DNA from: CAIQPS01 sp963721365
Lineage (GTDB): Bacteria > Actinomycetota > Thermoleophilia > RBG-16-64-13
DNA: 64,000 nucleotides
Assembly (NCBI GenBank): GCA_963721365.1
Contig: CAVRJE010000014.1
Span: 11,983 to 75,982 of the forward strand
Reading direction: 5' to 3'
Position 1 is the first letter of the stretch. Every line of letters begins with the position of its first letter. Made by a program: the position numbers and the translations under genes. Under the pieces are notes generated by a model, which was not told where the DNA came from, ran no database searches, and was given only the letters and a program-made list of their open reading frames with translations. Of this stretch, positions 29,991-39,607 are shown in pieces.

Positions 29991-30818
29991 CTACGACAGG
30001 ATGTCTTTGCGCCTGAACCTCCAATACCCGAGCGCGGTCGTCCCGACGATCCACACGGCGAAGTTGATGAGGGCCTTGATGATCGGCGTCCAATCGACCG
30101 GGGAGCTGAGGAAGTTGGTCCACTCGCTGAACTTGCTCGTGAACAGGTAGGGCTGCAAGAAGTCGAAGACCGAGAACGCCTGCAACGCCTCCATGATGAT
30201 CACCAGGACGAGGGCAGCCGCGACCGCCGTCAGACTCGAGTTCGTGAGCGTGGAGAAGAGTGTGGCCAGCGACACGACGCACATCATGCCGACAAACACA
30301 AAGGCGTAGGAGGCCACGGTGAGACCGAGCGCGTGCCAGACGCCGATCTCCTGGCCGGTAAAAAGATTGACCGGGCCCAGACCGAACACGGCGCCCCCGG
30401 CTATCAAACTCGCGACGCCGAGGATGAGCAGGCAGATCGCTACGTAGAGGTTGGCGACGAACCACTTGGACATCAGGAAGGCCCCGCGCCTGACGGGCTG
30501 CATCAACATGGTGCGTAGCGTGCCGCTCTCGGCCTCGCCGGCGATGGTGTAACTGCCCGACATCGAGGCGAGGAGGGGCAGGAAGAACGTCGCCATGGCC
30601 ATGAGGGCGGCCACCATCAGATACAGACCGTTGTCGCGTATCTGGCCGAAGATCAGCTCGCCCACGTCCGGTGGTCCCCCTTGGCCCCCGCCGGGCCCCC
30701 CGTTCGAGAAGCGGAACGCCAGCATGATGAGGAAGGGGATTATGAACAGGCCGCCCCAGCCTATGTAGGTCCGTTTTTGGAAGAGGGTCTTGACGAACTC
30801 GCGCCGGATGCTGCTCAT
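29991..30818 (-). CDS. ABC-2 type transporter permease
   Basis: Intact, 275 residues, six membrane segments (among them WGGLFIIPFLIMLAFRF, LYLMVAALMAMATFFLPLLA and AALVLVIIMEAL). The conserved region ESGTLRTMLMQPVRRGAFLMSK after the second segment is typical of ABC-2 permeases. A Gly/Pro-rich loop follows the first segment. ATG at 30816-30818 overlaps the ATPase stop (ATGA), so the two form one exporter. The substrate is unknown. Confidence 0.9.
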   Translation of the reverse strand: MSSIRREFVKTLFQKRTYIGWGGLFIIPFLIMLAFRFSNGGPGGGQGGPPDVGELIFGQIRDNGLYLMVAALMAMATFFLPLLASMSGSYTIAGEAESGTLRTMLMQPVRRGAFLMSKWFVANLYVAICLLILGVASLIAGGAVFGLGPVNLFTGQEIGVWHALGLTVASYAFVFVGMMCVVSLATLFSTLTNSSLTAVAAALVLVIIMEALQAFSVFDFLQPYLFTSKFSEWTNFLSSPVDWTPIIKALINFAVWIVGTTALGYWRFRRKDILS

Positions 30819-31804
30819 CGCGTCCCTCCCGCAGCCGCGCCCATGTCTCCCGAAGTGAGCTCGAGGAACATGTCTTCCAGCCCCTGCTCGAGCGCTGGGA
30901 CGACGGCCAGCACGTCCACGTCGCCTGCGACCAATCTCCGTACTATCTCTGGTACGAAGCCCTCGCCGGAATCCACCACGATGTAGCCCTCGTCCTCGCG
31001 GACACCCCCTGGAGGCGCCATCGCCCGGATGACCTCCAATGCGCGTCCCTGGTTGCCCGTCAGGATCTTCACGGCGTGGCTGGCGGGATGCAGGTCGGAC
31101 ACCGGTCCCTGGACGATGACCCGGCCCTTGCTGAGGATGACGGCCCGGTTGCAGACGAGCTCCACTTCATGGAGCAGGTGGGAGGAAAGGAAGACGGTCA
31201 CGCCCTCGGTGCCGAGTTGGCGGATGAGTTCGCGGACGTCCTTCATGCCCTGCGGGTCGAGGCCGCTCGTAGGCTCGTCGAGGACGATCACGTCGGGCTT
31301 GTGGATAAGAGCCAGGCCGATCCCGAGGCGCTGCCGCATTCCGTGGGAGAAGCCGCCCACCTTGGAGCTGGTGCGGTCCGATAGGCCCACCATCTCGAGG
31401 ACTTCGGATATGCGCTCCTCGGTCACCTCGCCGTTCATCTCCGCGAGCATCCGGAGGTTGCGGCGGGCCGTCATGTTGCCGTAGAAGATAGGATCGTCGA
31501 CGAACCCACCCAGGTGGCGCAGGGCGCTCAGCCGGTCGTCGGGCACCTTGTGGTCGAGCACCTGGGCGTACCCGCTCGTGGGGTAGATCAGGCCGAATAT
31601 GAGGCGGATGGTGGTCGTCTTCCCGCTCCCGTTGGGGCCCAGGAAACCGAACACGTCGCCTCTGCAGACGGAGATGTCGAGATTGTCGACGGCCCGCAGA
31701 TTCTTGAAGTCTTTGGTCAGGCCGTGCGTGGACAGCACTACGGGCCGGCCTTCGCAGACCTCCAGCCGCCCGTCCTGAGCCGGGTTGAACTTCTCGGCGA
31801 TCAT
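30815..31804 (-). CDS. ABC transporter ATP-binding protein
   Basis: Intact, 329 residues. Walker A GFLGPNGSGKTTTIRLIFGL, signature FSHGMRQRLGIGLAL (SHGMRQR variant typical of multidrug/CcmA-like ATPases), Walker B PDVIVLDEPTSGLDPQG, and the switch His in VFLSSHLLHEVE. A C-terminal domain of about 100 residues ends with EDMFLELTSGD, as in ABC-2 exporters. ATG at 31802-31804 follows GGGTGG. The upstream membrane-protein gene is close and may be cotranscribed. Confidence 0.93.
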   Translation of the reverse strand: MIAEKFNPAQDGRLEVCEGRPVVLSTHGLTKDFKNLRAVDNLDISVCRGDVFGFLGPNGSGKTTTIRLIFGLIYPTSGYAQVLDHKVPDDRLSALRHLGGFVDDPIFYGNMTARRNLRMLAEMNGEVTEERISEVLEMVGLSDRTSSKVGGFSHGMRQRLGIGLALIHKPDVIVLDEPTSGLDPQGMKDVRELIRQLGTEGVTVFLSSHLLHEVELVCNRAVILSKGRVIVQGPVSDLHPASHAVKILTGNQGRALEVIRAMAPPGGVREDEGYIVVDSGEGFVPEIVRRLVAGDVDVLAVVPALEQGLEDMFLELTSGDMGAAAGGTR

Positions 31805-31829
31805 CGGTTGTCCACCCTTACTTGGATGC

Positions 31830-32410
31830 TCATGACGGCTCCTTTGACTCTTTTGGCGCGCGACGCGCGGTTTCTTTAGCGGCTGGCGGCCTATCCCGAA
31901 ATAACGGCGGGTAGGCGCGAGCAGTGTGAGAGTGACTATGGCCAGGCCGAGGATCCCCATGACGACCTGCATCCCAATGCCCGAACCCGGACAAGTACCC
32001 CAGCAGCGCGACCTCGGTGATGATCCAGATGACCAGCCCGCCTCCCGAGGCGAGCGAGAGCCACCAGGCGGGTTTCCACGTCGCAGCAGCCCCGCGAGAA
32101 CGAGGAGAGCAAACAGCCCTACCACGACAAGCAGGATGAGCCCGGGAATCAAAGTAGTCCTTGAAGGGGCTCCCTTCAAGCATGCTGAGGGGCATGCCGA
32201 TATTGTCGATCGGATCTCGAACCAATCCGATGCCTCCGGCGATAGCCCCTAGGGCCTGGATCGCGGTCAGTATCAGAAGAGCGACGACGGTTCCCGGCCG
32301 CTTGCTCTTTGCCGGCGTCCTGGCGCCGGTCTGCCCGGCCTGCCGCGGCTTGTTGAGCGCCCCGGTCTTCGTGGCTCTCCGGGCTCTCTTTTTGGACTTC
32401 GCTGGTATGG
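31830..32410 (-). CDS. Small multi-pass membrane protein
   Basis: Joining frames (breaks near 32155, 32070 and 31985) gives about 190 residues with a Lys/Arg-rich cytoplasmic N-terminus (AKSKKRARRATKTGALNK) and four hydrophobic segments: the first after PGTVV, then LIPGLILLVVVGLFALLVLA, then GGGLVIWIITEVALLGYLSG, then MQVVMGILGLAIVTLTLLA. Between the first two is VRDPIDNIGMPLSMLEGSPF. A basic tail ends the protein just before the ABC ATPase. No ATG is found in frame at the start, so the 5' end is approximate. Family not recognised; the position suggests an accessory part of the exporter. Confidence 0.55.
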
Positions 32411-32538
32411 AGGTCTCCTGTAAGGGGCGCGGGTTACGGCTGCTGACGGGTCTTGGGGAATCTTACCGCGCCGCGCTTCCACAAAGACGGCGCAGAGGTG
32501 CGGAACCTTTCTTGCGCGAACGGGTATCATACAAGCCA

Positions 32539-32591
32539 GAACGGTGTTCGGAATGTCACGCATCGTTCTATTGAACATGTTGTGTTCGGAA
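32539..32591. promoter_or_regulatory. GAAC/GTTC operator cluster upstream of the TetR gene
   Basis: The gap before the TetR gene holds several inverted half-sites: GAACGGTGTTC at 32539-32549 and GAACATGTTGTGTTC at 32573-32587. GTGTTCGGAA is repeated directly at 32544-32553 and 32582-32591, 38 bp apart. Clustered dyads next to a TetR gene fit autoregulation. The same gap also serves the divergent membrane-protein/ABC operon, which the regulator may control too. Confidence 0.45.
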
Positions 32592-32606
32592 CAGCGATCG
32601 CAGCGA

Positions 32607-33241
32607 ATGGGAGCCCGAATGGAAGAGACACTTGGCCTCTCGCGGCGTGACCGCCGCCGTCTCGCCACTCGGGTGGAGATACTCTCCGCCGCCCGGGAAT
32701 TGCTGCTCGAGGTGGGCCCTGAGGGGCTCAGCCTTCGTCAGGTCGCCCGGCGGGCCGACTTCAGTCCGGCCGCGCTCTACACCTACTTTCCCAACAAGGA
32801 TTCGCTCGTCGCCTCGTCTGTTCGGGGAATCGTTCGAACGCCTCGATGCCTACCTGCGCCGGGTGCCCGCCGATCTTCCCCCCGACCGCCGCGTGATCGA
32901 ACTCGGGCTGGCCTACATGGAGTTCGCCCACGACAACCCTATGGACCTCCGCTGCATGATGCTGTCCACGTCTCTCGATCTCCCGCCCTCGAGCGGGAAG
33001 GCTCTCGGTCTGAGCGCGGCGCAGCTCATCGGCGAGACCTTCCGGCAGGGGGTCCAGGAGGGGGTCTTCAAACCCGACGGCCTGTGCTCGGCCCCCGAGA
33101 TGGCCTTCGGCGCCTGGGCGCTCGTGCATGGGATGGTGTCCGTCGCGGGAATAGACCTCACCGAGGTCGCGGAAGAGGTATCGGCGGATCCCCGCCGCGT
33201 ATCTGGAAACGTACGTCGCTCTGTTGAAGGCCCCGCGGTAG
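32607..33241 (+). CDS. TetR-family transcriptional regulator
   Basis: About 210 residues. The N-terminal helix-turn-helix has ILSAARELLLEVGPEGLSLR and QVARRADFSPAALYTYFPNK, the classic TetR signature. The C-terminal ligand domain includes AYMEFAHDNPMDLRCMM and FGAWALVHGMVSVAG, as in the WHG-type TetR subgroup. Breaks occur near 32820 and 33182; in the correct frame the end is LETYVALLKAPR. ATG at 32607 or 32619 could start it. It lies 24 nt before the MMPL transporter gene, its likely target. The effector is unknown. Confidence 0.88.
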
Positions 33242-33265
33242 GGGCTTCACGTCAAGGATAGGTCG

Positions 33266-35642
33266 ATGTTTCACGCCATAGGCAATTTCTGCTACCGGTT
33301 CCGCTGGATAGTCATCGCCCTCTGGATAGTGGTGTTCGGAGTGAGCGTCGCGGCTACCCCCTTCCTCGCCGACACTCTCACGGCCGGCTTCAGCCAATCC
33401 TCACGCTCCATCTCAGCAGTCGGCGGCGCTTATCCAGGAGACCTTCAAGCAGGGCGAGACCAACCTGCTCGTCGTGTTCCAGAGCGACAAGCTTCAGGCC
33501 GCGAGTGAGGAGTTCAAGGCCGCGGAGCAGCGGGCTCTGGACGGATTGACCGCTGCGAACATCCCTAACCTGGAGAGCATCCAGACCTACGCGAGCACGG
33601 GCAGCGATCTGCTGGTCTCCAAGGACGGCACGAGTTCCGTCGCGGTCCTCAACTTCTCGGCGCCCTCGCAGACGGTGCAGAAGGGGATGCAGGAGATCAA
33701 GACCGCGCTTGCCGGCGGCGAGCTCAAGACCTACGTCACCGGCGAGCCCGCGGTCAACGAGGAGCTTACCGACTTCTCCGTCAGGGACCTGCAGAAGGTG
33801 GAGATCTACGGTCTGCCGGTGGCGCTCATCGCTCTCATCTTCGTCTTCGGCAGCCTGGTCTCGGCGGCGCTGCCCGTCGTCACCGGCGGCATGGCGGTGA
33901 CGGTCACGCTGGGCGGCATGTACCTGATAGCGCGGGTCACCAGCATGTCCATCTTCGCCATGAACACGGCCACACTGCTGGGGCTGGCGGTAGCCATCGA
34001 CTACGCGCTCTTCATGGTGTCGCGCTTCCGCGAGGAGTTGCACAAGGGGGCGACTGTCAAAGAGGCGGTGGTGGTCACGACGGCCCGCGCCGGGCGCTCC
34101 GTCTTCTACAGCGGGGTGGCGGTCATGGTCGGCGTGGTCGGCCTCGTGTTCTTCCCCTCGCCCGGTCTGCGCTCGCTCGGCATCGGCGGCGCGCTGGTGG
34201 TGTTCTTCTCGGTGGCCGCGTCGGTCACCTTCATGCCGGCCCTGCTGGGTGTGCTCGGCCATCGGGTCGACAGGCTCCCGGTCATCAGGCTGCACGAAGC
34301 CCACGAAGGCCGGTTGTGGCGGCGCTGGGCGAACGTGTTGCTGAGGAGGCCGTGGGTCTCGATCCTCGTGGCGCTGGTGCTCATAGCTCTTGTTGCCTGG
34401 CCGGCCGCCACCATGAAGACCCAAATGAGCGCGGCCAGCACATTGCCGCCCCAGGCGGAGTCGCGGCAGGGCCTGGACATCCTCGACCAGGAGTTCGACC
34501 GGAAGGCGCTCTCCCCGCTCTCGGTGCTGCTCACTTGGGATGGCGGCGGCGGCATCGACGTGATGCGGGCCGCCGGCCTCTTCATCTATGGTCAGCAGCT
34601 GGCCGCGACTCCCGGGGTGGCCTCGGTCCTCAGCCCCTTCACGCTCGACGGCATGGGCGAGCGATCGCCACCGCTCTCGCTAGCGTTCTGGCCTCAGTTC
34701 GAGAAGCTGCTCAACGATCCCGACGGCTTCGTGGTGCCCGCCGAGGGCATCGACCTTGGTCGGAGGCCAGACGATCACCGCCGCGCAACTGGAGCAGTTC
34801 AAGCAACTCATCAAGTCGTCGGTCGCGCCCGGGGCCGTGCTCTTCGGGTGTCACGCCGACCGGCGGCTCCGATTCCACGCGCCGTCGCAGGACCTCGTCG
34901 AAGGCGCTCAGGACTCCAGCCCTTCCCGCCGGCTACCAGGTGCACGTGGCCGGGGAATCGGCCTTCAGCTACGACTTCTTCCAGGAACTGAACACCTGGT
35001 TCCCGTGGGTGATCGCTCTGGGTCGTGGTCACGAGCCTGATCGTGTTCTCGCTGCTCCTGCGCAGCGTGGTGCTGCCGGTGCTGGCCGTCGTGGTGAACC
35101 TGCTCACCATCGCCATGAGCTACGGCATGGTTGGTGCTGCTCTTCCAGGGCACCGTCTTCGAGAAGATCCTGCGCTTCACCTCGACCGGCGGCGATCGAC
35201 GCTGTCATACCGGGTGGTGATGCTGTGCATACTCTTCGGCATCACCATGGACTACGCGGTGTTCATGCTCACCCGCATGCACGAGCGCTGGCACCGGACG
35301 CGTGACAACCGGGAGAGCGTCACCACGGGTCTGATCAGGACCGGGCGGATCATCGTGAGCGCGGCGCTGCTCGTGGTCATCGTCACCGGGGCCTTCGCCT
35401 TCACGAGCATCGGCCAGACCAAGATGCTGGGCCTCGGGATCGCCCTGGCGATCATCGTCGACACCGTCCTCATCCGGCTGACGCTGCTTCCCGCCGTCAT
35501 GGCCTACCTGGGCCGGGCCAACTGGTGGTGGCCGGGCTTCGAGTGGATGAAGGGGCTGGGGCGGAAGAAGAGCCCGCGCCCGCGGACCGGTCCGGGGACG
35601 GCTCGGCCTACGGGGCGGGTGAACCCTGAGCTACCGCAGTAG
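33266..35642 (+). CDS. MMPL/RND-family transporter
   Basis: Large exporter of about 790 residues with the 12-segment, two-repeat RND layout. It opens with a first segment (WIVIALWIVVFGVSVAATPF), then an extracytoplasmic domain of about 150 residues, and segments with LGLAVAIDYALFMVSRFREE, the family-typical proton-relay region (GxxxDY). The second half repeats the plan: VSILVALVLIALVAW, an outer domain, and LFGITMDYAVFMLTRMHE. Breaks near 33405, 34755, 34860, 35025 and 35135. Members export lipids or hydrophobic compounds in actinobacteria. Probably controlled by the adjacent TetR protein. Confidence 0.9.
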
Positions 35643-35643
35643 G

Positions 35644-37112
35644 CTACCCGGGCAGCAGCACCGAGAACGTCGAGCCCTTGCCCTGCTTCGCTGGCCAGCT
35701 CCAGCTCGTCCGCCGGCGCGCTCGGTGAGGCGCTTGACTATGGCCAGCCCCAGGCCGCTGCCCTCGAGGCCGCGGGTCTCGGGGCGCTTCTCGCGGAAGA
35801 ACTCGGTGAAGCACCAGGTCGAGGTTCTCCTTGGCGATGCCGATGCCCGTGTCCTCGACGTCGATGCGGACCCATTCGCCGTCGTGGCAGGCCCGTACCG
35901 TCGACGCTCCCGCCGTCCCGGTTGTACTTGACGGCGTTGCCCACCAGGTTGGTGAGGATCATGTCGAGGTCGTCGGCGGGACAAGCACCGGCGGCAGACC
36001 GGGCTCGAGCTCCGTGCGGGCGGTGATGCCCCGGGCCGCGAGCCGCTCGGCCTGGAGCGCCGAGGGCCGCGTTCACCGCCGGCTCCACCTCGAGCAGCTC
36101 GGGCTCGCCCGTGAGCCTGGGCCTGCTCGCTCCGGGAGAGCGAGAGCAGGTCGCCGATGAGCTGCACCAGGTCGTCGATGCGGTTCTCGGCCCGGCGCAG
36201 CATGGGCAGGTAAGCCTCGAGGTCGTCGCCCAGGCTCTTGTCGGTGGCCACCTCGATGATGCTGCGCACCGCTCCCAGGGGGGACTTGAGCTCGTGGACC
36301 ATGGTGCGGATGAAACGCTCCTTCTCCATGGCCAGGCGCCGCATCTGGGAGATGTCGGACAGGGTGAGGATGCGGCCCAGCGCGGCGCCGTCTTCGGCGC
36401 GGAAGGTGACGATGCTGGTCATGTAGCTGCGCTCGCCGATGGACAGCTGGCCGATGGTCCGGTCCTTGAGCGGGGCGGCCAGGGGCTCCGCCAGGGGGCA
36501 AGCGGACCGTCGCCGCAGCAGTTCGCGCCGCCGGCCGGCGCAGCACGTCCTGCTCTTCGGTCGCATCCAGGAGGGCCGTCATGGCCCGGTTGGCCAGCAC
36601 CACGTCGCCGTCTCGGTTGACGACCAGCACGGCGTCGCGCAGCGACGAGACGAGGGAGTGGGTCTGGGTCTTCTCCTCCGCCAGCGCGAGCAGGCTGGCC
36701 TCGTGCTCCCGGCGCAGCCGCTCGGCCTCGGTGCGGGCCTGCTTGTGCCGCACCAGCGTCTCGACCACGCCCAGCAGGTCGTCGGGCAGGAACGGCTTGG
36801 GCAGGAAGAAGTCGACCCCCTGGCGGGTGGCCGCGATGGCCAGTGTCGATGTTCGGCGTAGGCGGTGATCATGCAGGTCATGATCTGCAGGCCGTTCTGC
36901 GCTTGATGGTCTGTAGGATGGTCAGGCCGTCGATGTCGGGCAGCCGGTAGTCGAGCAGGGCCACGTCGTAGTCGTGCGTGCCGAGCAGGGCGAGAGCCTC
37001 CTCGCCGGTGCCGCCTCCTCGACCTCGTAGCCTTCGAGCTCGAGGATCTGGCGGATGCCGGAACGGACGCCGTACTCGTCGTCGACCACCAGGATGCGCG
37101 CGGCGCGGTCAT
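35644..37112 (-). CDS. Hybrid regulator: receiver-PAS-histidine kinase
   Basis: About 490 residues after joining frames (breaks near 37105, 37010, 36900, 36850, 36520, 36080, 35990 and 35700). An N-terminal receiver (RILVVDDEYGVRSGIRQI, with the phospho-Asp in ALLDYRLPD and the Lys in FLPKPFLPDD) is followed by a coiled coil, a PAS domain (SLRDAVLVVNRDGDVVLANR), a HisKA box (RTMVHELKSPLGAVRSI) and an HATPase domain (NLVGNAVKYNRDGG, GLGLAIVKRLTERA). Soluble. Its stop and the MMPL stop are convergent. It is the last gene of the hydrogenase operon, so it may take phosphate from, or pass it to, the upstream receiver and hydrogenase-kinase. Confidence 0.82.
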
Positions 37113-37118
37113 GACTGG

Positions 37119-37563
37119 TCAGTCCCTGCGTCGGCGATCCGGCCTCGTCGCGCCAAGCAGTTCCTCGGCGACGCCCAGCAGCTGCTTGCCGGTGGCCGGC
37201 TTGTCGACGAAGCGGTCCAGCTGGGACCAGGACAGCAGGCCCTGCGCCCTCTTGGTCGAAGCGCTCGCCGGTCTCCCTCGCCACGCCGCTCAGCATGACG
37301 ATGGGGGTATCTGGCCAGAGCGCTCGCGCTTGCGGATCTCGTAGGCGAGCCGGAAGCCGCTGTCGTAGCGCTCCATCATCAGGTCGAGGAAGATGATGTC
37401 GGGAGTCGGCGGTCTCGAGAAGTCCAGGGCCTCCTCGCCGCTCTCCACCGTGTGGACGGCGTGGCCGCGACTGCCGAAGTAGGCGGCCTGCGCGTCGAGG
37501 AAGTCCCGGTCGTCGTCCACGAACAGGATGGTCCAGGCCACCGGGTCCAGGCCCGATGCTCAT
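37119..37563 (-). CDS. Single-domain response regulator
   Basis: About 145 residues, receiver only. WTILFVDDDRDFLDAQAAYF gives the acidic pocket, DIIFLDLMMERYDSGFRLAY the phospho-Asp, TPIVMLSGVA the Thr/Ser strand, and FVDKPATGKQL the Lys. It resembles the receiver at 43931-44365 in its LDxMM pattern. Breaks near 37545, 37412, 37308 and 37250. ATG at 37561-37563 overlaps the stop of the hydrogenase-kinase gene (ATGA) and has GGAG upstream, which argues that this is the direct phosphorylation partner of that kinase. Confidence 0.8.
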
Positions 37564-39607
37564 CTGGGCTCCTTTCGCCGCTCTGCGCGGGTCATGGGGA
37601 TCTCCACGTGGAAAGTGGTGCCGACGCCAGGCTCGGAGTCGAACCAGATGTTGCCGTTGTGCATCTTGACGATGCCGTACGAGATGGGGAGGCCGAGGCC
37701 GGTGCCCTTGCCGATGCTCTTGGTGGTGAAGAAGGGCTGGAATATCTTGTCCTTGGCCCCGGCCGCGATGCCGGCCCCCTGGTCGGAGACGCTGAAGCGG
37801 ACGCGGTCGGTGTCGGGGACCTCGCCGGCCGAGACCCGGACCACGCCGGGGCGGCCCTCCATGGCTTCGACGCCGTTCTTGATGAGGTTGACGAGCACCT
37901 GGGTCATCTGGTCGCGGTCGAGATCGGCCCGCAGACCCGGCGTCACTTCGACTCCACGTTCCACCCGGCTGTTCGGGCCGGCGGGAAGGTTGCAGGCCAG
38001 GCTCCGTCGGCCGACGAAGCGACGAGTTCCTCCACCGAGACCGTTTCGATCCGCACCCGGCTCTGCCGGGCGAAGTCGAGCAGGTTGCCGATGATCTTCT
38101 TGCAGCGCTCCGACTCCTCGGCCATGAGGTTGAGGTCGTGGCCGAGGTCGTCGCGGTCCTGGAGCTTGCGCTGGAGGATGTGGGAGTAGAGCAGGATGGT
38201 GCTCAGCGGGTTGTTGAGCTCGTGGGCGACGCCGGCCGCCATCTGGCCCATCGAGGCCAGCTTCTCGCTGTTGATAAGTGGCGGTGGACGTCGCGCAGGT
38301 TGCTCCAGGGCACGTTCAGCTCGTGGCAGACCCGCTCGGCCTGGTCGATGATGAAGGGCAGGCACATGGCCTCTTCGGCCATGCCGGCATACACCGCCGC
38401 CGCCTTGGCCCGGCAGGTCGGGTAGCCGCAGGCGCCGCAGTTCAGCTCGTCCTCGAGGAAGAACTTGTTGGTGTGGGCGAGGATCTCGCGGATCTCTTCT
38501 TCAGTCGGCTCCTCGGTCCGCTGGTCGCTCGGCGCGAACGTGCGAGACAGGTCGAGGCCGCCGTTGCGCGCCTTCGTAGGCAGGCAGGCTTCCGTGCTCT
38601 TGGCGGCGGGCCGCGTTGGAGGCGAACTCGGCCACTCGGCGCCGCCGCACAACGATCGGCTCCTTGCTCACGACCCCGGGTCCGGCGTAGCAGCCCCTGC
38701 ACATCAGCGCTTCGACGAGCAACAGCCCGTTGTCTTCGTCCTCTGGAGGACCATCCGGGATCCCGGCCAGGGTCTCGACAGTCTCGTCTTTGCCGCTCAC
38801 CACGATCAGCCGCGGGTCGAGCAGACCATCGCCGATGCCCGCGCTGTCGAAAAGACCGCCCGGGATGGGGTAGATGCGGGCCTTGCCGGCGTGGGGCGGG
38901 TCGAAGTCGCCCGCCGCGGCCTGGGCCGGATCGACGCCCCGTGCGGCCAGTACCCTCTCGAGCTCGGGGAGGGTCAGCACGTCGTCGACCACGCTTGCCA
39001 CCTGTGGATCGATGATCTCGGACTTCTTGGCCACGCAGGGCCCGATGAAGACGCAGCGCACCTGCCTGCCGTAGCGCTCTTTGACCGCGAGGGCAGTGGC
39101 CACCATGGGGGACACGATGGGCATGATGCGGTCGGTGAGAGCGGGGTGGTACTTGCGCACGTACTCCACCACCGCCGGGCAGGCGCTGGCGATGTGAAGC
39201 CCGGTGGGGTTCTCCTCCAGGTAGTCGTGGCAGGCGTCGTTGACCAGGTCGGCTCCGTAGGCGACCTCGATCACGTAGGTGAAACCGGCTTCGCGCAGGG
39301 CGCCGATGACCTGAGCCGGCGGCACCGAGAAGCCGACGGGGAAGGACGGCGCGAGCAAGGCGGCTACCGGCCCGCCCCGCTGGACCTCGCTCCCCTGCTC
39401 GAGCAGGCGAAGCGCTCCGTCGACTCCGCTCGCGTAGGCCTTGGCGTCCTGGGAGCAGACCATGGTGCAGTTGCCGCAGCTTATGCAGCGCTCGGCCACG
39501 ACCGACGCCTGGCCGTCCTCGATGCGGATGGCCTTGGCCGGGCAGTCGCGCACGCAGGTGTAGCACCGCCGGCAGTTCTGCTTGATGGTGGTGATGATGC
39601 CGTCCAT
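37560..39607 (-). CDS. Sensory [FeFe]-hydrogenase fused to histidine kinase
   Basis: One polypeptide of about 680 residues. Residues 12-22 and 41-51 carry two CxxCxxCxxxC ferredoxin motifs. The H-cluster domain keeps the four cluster Cys: ASACPA (Cys143), GPCVAKKSE (Cys191) and ALMCRGCYAGPG (Cys303, Cys306). The proton-relay Cys of catalytic enzymes is Ala142, as known for HydS-type sensory hydrogenases. Next come a PF04060-type [4Fe-4S] module (LNCGACGYPTCRAKAA), a HisKA box (GVAHELNNPLSTILLYS) and an HATPase domain (NLIKNGVEAMEGR, GTGLGLPISYGIVKM). Breaks near 38610, 38275 and 37960. ATG at 39605-39607 overlaps the hndD stop. Likely role: sensing H2 or redox state and phosphorylating the receiver encoded next. 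Confidence 0.88.
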
